Below are positions 26,648 through 33,453 of a stretch of DNA of 64,000 bases, piece after piece. A program made the position numbers and the translations under genes. The stretch covers positions 1 through 64,000 of the forward strand of contig NZ_LMTS01000118.1 of assembly GCF_001541225.1 (NCBI RefSeq), in the 5' to 3' direction. This DNA is from Variovorax sp. WDL1. Its GTDB lineage: Bacteria > Pseudomonadota > Gammaproteobacteria > Burkholderiales > Burkholderiaceae_C. The notes beneath the pieces are model-generated. The model was not told the origin of the DNA. It worked only from the letters and a program-made list of their open reading frames with translations, and searched no databases. Each line of letters begins with the position of its first letter. Position 1 is the first letter of the stretch.

Positions 26648-28246
26648 TCAAAGCATGTGCTCGGGGATCAGTACACCCAGAATGCCACGCCAAAGCCGCA
26701 GCCCCAAGTCTGTCATGGGTTCAACATCGTGCGTCACGATCTTCCCACGCTCCTCAGCACTCCACTCGAGCGCTGCTTCGCCGCCAGCTTCGCTTCGGTC
26801 GACCTTGAAGGCATGATGAGGATCGGATCCTTCGTCGAACAACGCCGCCAATTCGCCCGCCAGCTCGACACTGTCGACAGTGATCCAAGCCTCCGTGTTA
26901 TGTAATCGTGAGCGTGGATCCTGATTCAGCGAGCCAACGAGGGCGCGCACACGATCCTGCACGATAACTTTCGCGTGAAGGCTGGCGGCCGACGCACGCC
27001 CCCAACGATGCGGCAAGCGGTGCCGGACATCCGGCCGTGGACGCATTTCGAACAACTCCACCCCCTTGCGCAGCAGTGCCATCCGATGACGCGCGTAACC
27101 TGCGTGCGCTGCCGGCGAATCTGTGGAGGCCAGCGAGTTGGTCAAGACGGCTACGCGTACGCCGCGCTCGCGCATCTCCTCCAAGTGGCGCAGTCCATCC
27201 TCGCTCGGCACAAAATATGGCGACATGATCAGCAGTTCGGCCGCGGTGCGAGAGCCACCTTCACGGTCGTCAATCGAACCGTGCTCTATTCCGGAAGCCA
27301 CGCCAATCTTTCCTTGGTCGGGCTGGTCGTAGGTCAATTGGGCACGCCCCCATGAGAGCTGAACGCTCGCGGATCGCAGGGCGTCAAGCAGGCTGTCTTG
27401 CGCCAGCCAGTCGCAAGGCGCAAGACCGTGGCAATTCGCGGCGCGCGTGCGCAATGACTGCCGCACGCGCACGCCTTCGGCGGCATCCGGGCGTTCGGCA
27501 AACGCCTCCATGGGAATGGCGGCCGCGCTGTTCCAGTAGGCATCGAAGGCGTGCGATAACTCTTTCACGATCGGCCCGGCGGCCAGCAGGTCCACATCAG
27601 CAAAGTTGGACGCAACGTTCGCGTCGAAGTACTCGTCTCCTAGGTTGCGGCTGCCGACCACCGCGGCCGCGTTGTCCGCCGCCCAGAGCTTGTTGTGCAT
27701 GCGGCGATTCAGCCGCTCTCCATCGAAGACGAATTCGCCCAGACGTGCGAGGCTCGAGGTGCCGCCCGAAAAGAAGGGGTTGAACAGGCGCACCTGGATC
27801 GCGGGGTGTGCGGCGATCGCGCGGCGCGCGAAGAAGCGCGCCCGCGCATTGATGTCGTCAAGCAGAATCCTCACCCGGACGCCCCGGTCGGCGGCGGCGA
27901 CGATGCGAAGCAGCAGCAGGTCGGTCGTCAGGTCATCGCCTACGCTGTAGTACTGCAGGTCGAGCGTGCGTTCAGCCGCGTCAGCCAAAGCAGTTCGGGC
28001 GACAAAAGCGGTATGACCCGACGTCACGACCTGGAAACCGGACAAGGCGGGATGTTGGGCGGCTTGTTCCGCGAATGCCCGGCCGAGCGTGGTTTGCTCG
28101 CCGTTGCCGATTGCATAAGACGGCACTCGAGGCACGTCCTGCCCCACGCTGGCGCAACCGCCAGCCATCGACAGCAACAGCCACACGGCAGCCTGGTGGG
28201 TGACGGACGACCATCTCGGACTGCGGATCGGAAAACGAAAGTACAT
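26648..28246 (-). CDS. Phospholipase D-family lipoprotein (cardiolipin synthase ClsC-like)
   Basis: The 532-residue protein has a lipoprotein signal (WLLLSMAGGC, Cys31). It carries two HKD catalytic motifs: H184-x-K186 in RMHNKLWAADNAAAVVGSRN, and H424-x-K426 in SLHAKVIVQDRVRALVGSLN followed by DPRS. The flanking segments LDLQYYSVGDD, RILLDDINARA and MSPYFVPSEDG are those of YmdC/ClsC-type PLD proteins, which join phospholipids to form cardiolipin or related lipids. Lipidation places it in the envelope. Monocistronic by position, with the CusF-like remnant about 110 bases upstream. Confidence 0.9.
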   Translation of the reverse strand: MYFRFPIRSPRWSSVTHQAAVWLLLSMAGGCASVGQDVPRVPSYAIGNGEQTTLGRAFAEQAAQHPALSGFQVVTSGHTAFVARTALADAAERTLDLQYYSVGDDLTTDLLLLRIVAAADRGVRVRILLDDINARARFFARRAIAAHPAIQVRLFNPFFSGGTSSLARLGEFVFDGERLNRRMHNKLWAADNAAAVVGSRNLGDEYFDANVASNFADVDLLAAGPIVKELSHAFDAYWNSAAAIPMEAFAERPDAAEGVRVRQSLRTRAANCHGLAPCDWLAQDSLLDALRSASVQLSWGRAQLTYDQPDQGKIGVASGIEHGSIDDREGGSRTAAELLIMSPYFVPSEDGLRHLEEMRERGVRVAVLTNSLASTDSPAAHAGYARHRMALLRKGVELFEMRPRPDVRHRLPHRWGRASAASLHAKVIVQDRVRALVGSLNQDPRSRLHNTEAWITVDSVELAGELAALFDEGSDPHHAFKVDRSEAGGEAALEWSAEERGKIVTHDVEPMTDLGLRLWRGILGVLIPEHML

Positions 28247-28357
28247 TGCACCAGTTACAAAAGCGAGGGCCGATCGGCCGGGCGGTTCCGGGCGCCCACA
28301 AGTTCGACGTCGCGGCGGCAGGTACTTGTCAGGGCCGTGCGTGCATCGAGGCCAAGC

Positions 28358-28646
28358 TCACTTGGCGAGTTGAATCTCGGTCACAGCGATGGCGCCGCCA
28401 ATCTTTTCGGCTTTGAACTTCACTTTGTCGCCGAGTTTCACCATGTGGAGCATGGCCGGATCCTTGACTTGAAACAGCATTGTCATGCAGGGCATGTCGA
28501 GGTTCTTGAATTGCCATGCTTGGGGGTAATCTTCCTGTTTTCCTTGGCTATTCTTGCCCCGTGCTCCCCTGGGCCTGCACGTTGGCAGCAAGGGCTGCCG
28601 CAAACGCCGCAAGGGCCGAGACGGCAAAATTGTTGACTGTTTTCAC
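28358..28646 (-). pseudogene. CusF-like periplasmic copper-binding protein, frameshifted
   Basis: GTG 28646 opens a signal peptide (VKTVNNFAVSALAAFAAALA, ANVQAQ) that hits a stop after QGSTGQE. The CusF domain continues in other frames: RIAKENRKITPKHGN, then FKNLDMPCMTMLFQVKDPAM and LHMVKLGDKVKFKAEKIGG. The NLDMPxMTM and GDKVKF motifs are those of CusF, the periplasmic Cu(I)/Ag(I) chaperone of Cus efflux. Two indels (about 28552 and about 28510) would restore one protein of about 95 residues. The intact relative at 29744 may replace it. Confidence 0.7.
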
Positions 28647-28662
28647 GGCGTGACTTCTTCGT

Positions 28663-29187
28663 TCAGTAACGTTGGTAGGTGCTGGCGCTGCCGTTCTTGG
28701 CCACGAGCACCACTTCATAGGCGTCTTTGCGCGGGCCATAGGCGAGCCCGTCCATGCCGCGCGAGCCGATGGGCATCGCCTGTACGGCCAGTCCAATGGC
28801 GACCGGCCTCTCGTTGAGCAAGCGTCGAATCTCCCGCGCCGGCACATGGCCTTCGATCGCATAGCCGGCGATGCTGGCACTGTGGCACGCGCCATACCGC
28901 GGTGGCATCTCGAGGCGTTGTCGAGCATCCGTGTTGCCCGCGTCATGGGTGCGCATCTTGAAGCCGTTGGACTCGAGGTGGGCAACCCAGTCCTCGCAAC
29001 ACCCGCACGTCGGGCTCTTCCATACTTCGACAAACCCGCCGTTCGTCTGGGATCTCGCCCACGCGGCCGGTAGCGCAAAAAGGGGCAGCAGAACCAGCAA
29101 CTGCCGGCGCCTGCGCTCAGCGTGCAAGGCCGGTACGCGCCTCGGAACCTCAATGCCATCAATGAAGGGTTCAGGATTCTTCTTCAT
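28663..29187 (-). CDS. DUF411-family periplasmic metal-binding protein
   Basis: The 174-residue protein (ATG 29187; GTG 29190 also possible) has a basic N-terminus and a hydrophobic segment (LLVLLPLFALPAAWA) acting as signal or anchor. The DUF411 domain follows: VEVWKSPTCGCCEDWVAHL with a CGCC thiol motif, DARQRLEMPPRYGACHSASI, YAIEGHVPAREIRRLL, and AIGLAVQAMPIGSRGMDG. DUF411 proteins are thioredoxin-like and typically occur in copper-resistance loci. Likely a periplasmic metal or thiol protein; the exact role is unknown. It precedes the CusF remnant by 17 bases on the same strand. Confidence 0.85.
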   Translation of the reverse strand: MKKNPEPFIDGIEVPRRVPALHAERRRRQLLVLLPLFALPAAWARSQTNGGFVEVWKSPTCGCCEDWVAHLESNGFKMRTHDAGNTDARQRLEMPPRYGACHSASIAGYAIEGHVPAREIRRLLNERPVAIGLAVQAMPIGSRGMDGLAYGPRKDAYEVVLVAKNGSASTYQRY

Positions 29188-29212
29188 CACTTGTCGTGCT
29201 CTTTGAGTTCAC

Positions 29213-29668
29213 TTAGTTCCTATCGCGCTTGATGCGTGCGCGCTGACCCGCCACGTCGGTATCGACTGTGGTCGAGGGCTGTGACTGGGTATGGCCCCGA
29301 GCGTCGGCATCATGACGCTGCCACGGCCAGCGGCCTTCTATCTCGACCTGCAAGGCCATGCTCAGTACAGTGCGAATTAGGACGATGATCGCCAGCACGG
29401 CAACGTTTTCGAGGGTCGGCGCAACGACAACAGTACGGATGATGTCACCGGCCACCAGAAATTCCAGGCCGAGCACGATCGCGCCGCCGAAGTCCTGCCG
29501 GAAGCGCCGGACACCCATCGCTTTTGTACCTGAAGCCCCTGCGGCCAGCCGCCCTGCAGCGATCAGGACACCTCCCGCAATTACCAAAACACCAGTAGCA
29601 TCGAATCCCAGCCCCACCCACTCCATCACTTCGCGAAAGGTATTCATGGCATCAGGCGCAAGGCGCAT
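29213..29668 (-). CDS. DUF1622-family membrane protein
   Basis: The protein (151 residues from 29668; ATG 29647 giving MNTFREVMEW is equally plausible) has three hydrophobic segments (FDATGVLVIAGGVLIAAGRL, AIVLGLEFLVAGDIIRTVV, VAVLAIIVLIRTVLSMAL) with RFRQDFGGAIVLGLEFLVAGDI, the DUF1622 signature. Function unknown. The C-terminal tail is hydrophilic. It is in the same orientation as the DUF411 gene, 26 bases upstream of it. Confidence 0.8.
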   Translation of the reverse strand: MRLAPDAMNTFREVMEWVGLGFDATGVLVIAGGVLIAAGRLAAGASGTKAMGVRRFRQDFGGAIVLGLEFLVAGDIIRTVVVAPTLENVAVLAIIVLIRTVLSMALQVEIEGRWPWQRHDADARGHTQSQPSTTVDTDVAGQRARIKRDRN

Positions 29669-29743
29669 TTTTCCGACGGAGACGGCCTATTTCTTGCTTG
29701 TTCAGACGCCGTCCCATGGTGCAATCGTTTACTAGGAGCCAAA

Positions 29744-30076
29744 ATGAAGTCAACAGTCCTGGCTGCGGCCATATTTTCCCTCAGCACTATCCTCGCGACC
29801 GACGCGCTCGCTCAACGCCACGACGATCCAGGCCGCCAGCACGGGGTCGTCCGCACCTCCGGCATCGGCGTGATCACGAGCATCGATGCGCAGGGAAAGA
29901 AAATTACTCTGGAACACGAAACCATCGACAAACTCAAGATGCCGTCAGCAACGCATGAATTCAAACTCAAGAACAACCAGACTTTGGGCAAATTCAAGGA
30001 GGGCGACAAGGTCGCCTTCGAACTAGAAAAAACCGGATCGAATCTTACGGTCGTCCGACTTCGTCAGCGGAATTGA
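29744..30076 (+). CDS. CusF-like periplasmic copper-binding protein
   Basis: The 110-residue protein starts at ATG 29744 after AGGAGCC, with signal peptide MKSTVLAAAIFSLSTILATD ending near ALAQ. The mature part is a CusF-type OB fold: GVVRTSGIGVITSIDAQGKK, ITLEHETIDKLKMPSATHEF, and FKEGDKVAFELEKTGSNLTV. The copper-site Met/Trp pattern (NLDMPxMTM) is modified to KLKMPSATHEF, so binding may be weaker or altered. Divergent from the DUF1622 gene. Confidence 0.75.
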   Translation: MKSTVLAAAIFSLSTILATDALAQRHDDPGRQHGVVRTSGIGVITSIDAQGKKITLEHETIDKLKMPSATHEFKLKNNQTLGKFKEGDKVAFELEKTGSNLTVVRLRQRN

Positions 30077-30343
30077 CCTGGCCGCCCCAGGCCGACGCAA
30101 CGGGGCATGGAGCCAAGTTAGAAGGCGGGCGGCGGGCCTGCGAAAGTTAGAGAGTGAATTCGTCGTGGCTTGGCCGATGGCGAAAGACATGATGAAGATC
30201 GCATGATGGCTTACCTGCCCGACTCGTCGAGCTAGTGGATTTCGGGAGATGGCTCTTCGAAGACACGAGCTTATGGGACAAGATTTGCCGAAGAGCAGCC
30301 TGGTTGTCTTGCCGCGTGAGGCTGAGCACACGATGTTCCGAAA

Positions 30344-30740
30344 CGGCCAAAGAAGCACAAGCTCAGCGAGCAGACCATCTACGCCTAGCGCACTTTGGTG
30401 ATCTCGCGCCGACCGAGGCCAAGCGCCTTCGCACTCTTGAGACCGAGATCGCGCGGCTGACGACGCTGCTGGCAGTGCGATCCAGACATCGAGGGGCGAA
30501 AGGAGATCAACAAAACATGGCGACCTCGCAAGCGACGCGAGCAGAGCGCGGTCGCTTGCGAACGTGGGCCGTCCGAGCGACGCGCGTGCGGGCCGCTCGG
30601 CGTGCGCGCTCGTGCCTGAGCTTGGAGCTAAGGCTGCCGGTCAAAAAACAGTCCGGTGCTGAAGGCTCTGTCGGAGCTGTCCTGCCATATGGCTGCCGGC
30701 GCCACCCGCATTCTCCAGCGACGCCGGGGCCGTGATTGCG
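30344..30740 (+). pseudogene. IS3-family transposase remnant with many lesions
   Basis: The plus strand can be read across frames as RPKKHKLSEQTIYA, then a TAG where Trp is expected, then HFGDLAPTEAKRLRTLETEI and ARLTTLLA, and later VLKALSELS with GCRRH-like sequence. This is the order of IS3-group OrfA end and OrfB start (SEQTIYAWR, HFG, KRLRTLETEN, ARLKKLLA). Several stops and frame changes are present, so it is old debris. Confidence 0.55.
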
Positions 30741-30836
30741 GCGTTCCTCATCAGCCGTGGATACAACCGGAACGCAAGGATTATTCAGGTGTGCTGAGCG
30801 GCGAAGGAAGCTACAGCCCTTCAACATCGCTGTCGA

Positions 30837-30850
30837 TTGATATTTGTCAA
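30837..30850 (+). promoter_or_regulatory. FNR/Anr-type box (one mismatch)
   Basis: TTGATATTTGTCAA fits TTGAT-N4-ATCAA with one mismatch (G for A at the first base of the second half). Its centre is about 120 bases before ATG 30963. A TACGAC stretch near the expected -10 is weak. Confidence 0.45.
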
Positions 30851-30962
30851 TGTTCCTTCCAGCGCTTGTACGACAGTTGGCGCATCGTTCATTTTTTTTC
30901 GGCGATTGAAGGATCCGCCACCCCTTCGGCCGCACGTTCAATCAAGAACTTCAAAGGAAATC

Positions 30963-31349
30963 ATGATGACTAAGCGAATCGCGTTGCTACGAGGACTTGC
31001 CATGGCCGCATCTGCCGGAACCTTATTGATTGCGGCCGGATGTGCTTCGCGCCCGCCGGAAGATTCGGCGCTTAGGCCAGCCCGGTCGGAGAGGACGGTC
31101 AGCGAACTGGATCATGGAGCCATCGCAGCCGAGTACGAGCGGCAAGCGGCCATCGATGCAGCCACGGCCAAGCGGCATTTTGGCTATGCGATCACGTACC
31201 GCAGGAACAGAACTCCTGCAAGCGGTGTAGAAGTACACGAGACATTGGCTCGGCACTGCGAGAACCTAGCCCGAACCTACGAGCAAGCAGCCAATGAGAA
31301 TCTCCATATTGCCGGGATCCATCGGCAACTTGCGAGGACGGCGAACTGA
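30963..31349 (+). CDS. Small hypothetical lipoprotein
   Basis: The 128-residue protein starts at ATG 30963 with AAAGGA upstream. It has a lipoprotein signal (LAMAASAGTLLIAAGC, lipobox IAAGC). The mature part is helical and charged (HGAIAAEYERQAAIDAATAK, ETLARHCENLARTYEQAANE, NLHIAGIHRQLA). No family recognised. An FNR-type box lies upstream. Confidence 0.6.
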   Translation: MMTKRIALLRGLAMAASAGTLLIAAGCASRPPEDSALRPARSERTVSELDHGAIAAEYERQAAIDAATAKRHFGYAITYRRNRTPASGVEVHETLARHCENLARTYEQAANENLHIAGIHRQLARTAN

Positions 31350-31914
31350 CGGAGGACGGTGGGGACCTCAGCGGATTGGACTGAGTTCTAGCGGCGGTCG
31401 TCAGCGAATAGGTGTATCGTTATTGTGCAACAAGTTTGAGTCAGCTGGATCGAGGTGATCGAAGGACCGAGTCCGGGGTTGTCCTTCAGTGGGCATGCGA
31501 CTCGTTGCCGTCAAGCGGAGCCGAGGATCATGAGCGCAGCGGTAAGTTGGCCCGCGCGAAGGCAACCGGCGACTGCGACACGGCGGCTGTCGAGCGGTTA
31601 CTGGTGCCGATGGTACGCGGCGTTGTAATCCCAACCCCGCTGCAGGTACGTGCCACCGCCTGGGCCGAGGTCAAGATCGGCAAGTGACAAGATCGACGCT
31701 GCCACGCTTACCAGACCCCCAGACCCCCATGCAGGGACTTCCTGCCCGAGGTTTGTATACCGACCAAGAAGGTGCAGTGGGAGCGCCGTTGCATCGCCGG
31801 GCGTCGAGGCTGAACGGGCGCGCCGCGAAGCGTTCCCACATTCCGCGAAGTCAATTTGCCCATTTGCCCTAACTCGACGAGGCGCTGGAACACCCAGCGC
31901 TGCCGCGCCACGCC

Positions 31915-31945
31915 AGCGCTTGACCTGTGTGCCGCACCTAGGTTG
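31915..31945 (+). promoter_or_regulatory. MerR-type promoter/operator (copy 2)
   Basis: This segment matches 5378-5408 at 30 of 31 positions, while the flanks are unrelated. TTGACC is followed 19 bases later by GATGAT, a fair -10. The spacer holds a dyad with arms ACCTGTGTGC and GCACCTAGGT (8 of 10 matching). The first gene downstream is the small secreted protein at 32135, with an FNR box in between. Confidence 0.65.
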
Positions 31946-32010
31946 ATGATAGGGCATCTCGTCTGCCGCCATAGATCTCGATGAGGAAGGGGCGCAATGA
32001 TGCTTCGAAC

Positions 32011-32024
32011 TTGATCTGTATCAA
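32011..32024 (+). promoter_or_regulatory. Perfect FNR/Anr-type box
   Basis: TTGATCTGTATCAA matches TTGAT-N4-ATCAA at all conserved positions. CAAGAT falls exactly at the class II -10 position. It lies about 117 bases before ATG 32135 and about 66 bases after the MerR-type promoter, so the downstream gene may integrate both signals. Confidence 0.72.
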
Positions 32025-32134
32025 AGGCCGTGCGTTAGGTGCGCCCCAAGATGCATTCATGACTGATTTCGCCGCTGAACCACCAGGCCGGCTACATGTT
32101 TCATCCCTTGTTCCACCAACTCTTCCCGGATACC

Positions 32135-32437
32135 ATGAAGCAACTACTTTATGTCTCATCTGCAATCGCCATCACGATCGCGGCGATTCCCGCGTATGCG
32201 CAGCAACCGGCCGCAACAATGCCGACACCGGCGAACTCGGCGACTGTTCCAAGCGGTTGCGGCAAAGCGCCAATGAAGCGTCACAACCACGTTGACGCAC
32301 AGGGTTTCGGGATCAGCAGCGGTTCGAAGGCTACGGGAGCGCCGTGCGGCCCTGGCAACTCCGCATCCGCTTCCGGTGAAAAGGTCAAGAAAAAGCCGTC
32401 GCACAACCACGCGCAGTTTCACAAGAACCAACCCTAA
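32135..32437 (+). CDS. Small secreted His/Lys-rich hypothetical protein
   Basis: The 100-residue protein begins MKQLLYVSSAIAITIAAIPA with cleavage expected after AYA. An in-frame ATG at 32096 exists, but the signal peptide argues for 32135. The mature part is small and polar with two cysteines (PSGCGKAPMK, GAPCGPGN) and His-containing segments (KRHNHVDAQGFG, KKKPSHNHAQFH). It may be a periplasmic metal-binding peptide. No family recognised. Confidence 0.6.
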   Translation: MKQLLYVSSAIAITIAAIPAYAQQPAATMPTPANSATVPSGCGKAPMKRHNHVDAQGFGISSGSKATGAPCGPGNSASASGEKVKKKPSHNHAQFHKNQP

Positions 32438-32556
32438 ATCGTGCATGCTGCGTCGAATAGCGACGCCTCCACACTCGTAGGGCCGAAAGCCGCCTTGAAT
32501 TCGAGAGCTAGGCAAGCAGAAGTGGGCTTCACCGTCTAACCGAAAAGGTGCTAAAA

Positions 32557-33378
32557 ATGTCGAGCAAATATTCGAAGACGAGCCTGGTTGCCGCCGCAAC
32601 GGCGGTCACCATTGCGCTCACCATTTCGTTCCCGCTATGGGCTAGATCACCTACGGCCCAAGCGGCGAATCCAAATGATGATGGGGCGTGGAGCGGCCTG
32701 CGTTCACCTAAAGCTTTACCTTCCGGCTTCCGTCTTGCAATGATGGATGACATGGACAAGATGGAGAAAAAGGGTGGGATGGGCGATGGAATGATGAAGG
32801 GCAACATGCCTTCGGATGGCCCTATGCCCAGCACCAACTCTTCCGGCAGTATGCAAGACCCTATGGCCGCTCCGTCAAGTTCAGACATGATGGGTCGCAT
32901 GCGTGGATCCATGCCGGCGCGGCGCGGCATGGGCAATATGGCACCCTCTGCAAGTCTGCCCGGGTTTCCTGGTGCCTCCCACCTGTACCACGTTGGCGCG
33001 ACCGGTTTCTTTCTCGATCATCCTCAGCACATCACCCTCTCGACAGAGCAGCAGACCGCTCTGAACCGGATCAAGGAAAAAACTCTGCTGGATCGGACGA
33101 GCTCGGATCGTCGGCTCGAGGACGCAGAACAGGAGCTCTGGATGCTGACGGCGGCCGATACACCGGACGCCGCCAAGATCGAAGCGAAGGTTCGAGCCAT
33201 AGAGAAGCTTCGCGGCGATCAACGCGTCGCCTTCATCAGGGCGGTCGGCGAGGCGGCAAAGGTGCTTACCTCTGACCAGCAAAAAGCACTGCTCGGCACC
33301 AAGCCAAGTGGGCCATCGCCCGCTACCGGCAAGCCCGCACAGACGCCCGCGATGCCCGCGCCGATGAAGATGGAGTGA
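32557..33378 (+). CDS. Met-rich periplasmic protein of the Spy/CpxP (LTxxQ) type
   Basis: The 273-residue protein (ATG 32557, AAAAGGTG upstream) has a signal peptide (SLVAAATAVTIALTISFPLW). A Met-rich stretch (about 60-140: MMDDMDKMEKKGGMGDGMM and further MPxxxPMP-type units) is the kind of sequence that binds Cu(I)/Ag(I). A helical domain follows with two LTxxQ-like motifs (ITLSTEQQTAL, VLTSDQQKAL), as in Spy/CpxP/ZraP chaperones. It is 76 bases before the reductase fusion gene, whose periplasmic part is similar in style, so they may act together. Confidence 0.75.
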   Translation: MSSKYSKTSLVAAATAVTIALTISFPLWARSPTAQAANPNDDGAWSGLRSPKALPSGFRLAMMDDMDKMEKKGGMGDGMMKGNMPSDGPMPSTNSSGSMQDPMAAPSSSDMMGRMRGSMPARRGMGNMAPSASLPGFPGASHLYHVGATGFFLDHPQHITLSTEQQTALNRIKEKTLLDRTSSDRRLEDAEQELWMLTAADTPDAAKIEAKVRAIEKLRGDQRVAFIRAVGEAAKVLTSDQQKALLGTKPSGPSPATGKPAQTPAMPAPMKME

Positions 33379-33453
33379 TGCAGAACTCTTACCGAGGCAC
33401 ACGGGGTTTCAGCGCTTGAGTTCTTTTGAAGCGGATATAAGCTTCTCGACGCG

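Larger units (their letters stand above)
31350..32134. other. Long intergenic region with MerR-type operator and FNR box
   Basis: No gene is supported. Open frames on both strands (for example minus 31598-31972) have no recognisable motif and cross the operator repeat. The supported elements are the MerR-type dyad at 31915-31945 and the FNR-type box at 32011-32024. Confidence 0.5.

Noticed and set aside
5378..31945. 31-base direct repeat as an insertion-element end or att site
   Set aside because: The unrelated flanks, the -35 element and the inner dyad fit a MerR-type promoter better than a mobile-element boundary.
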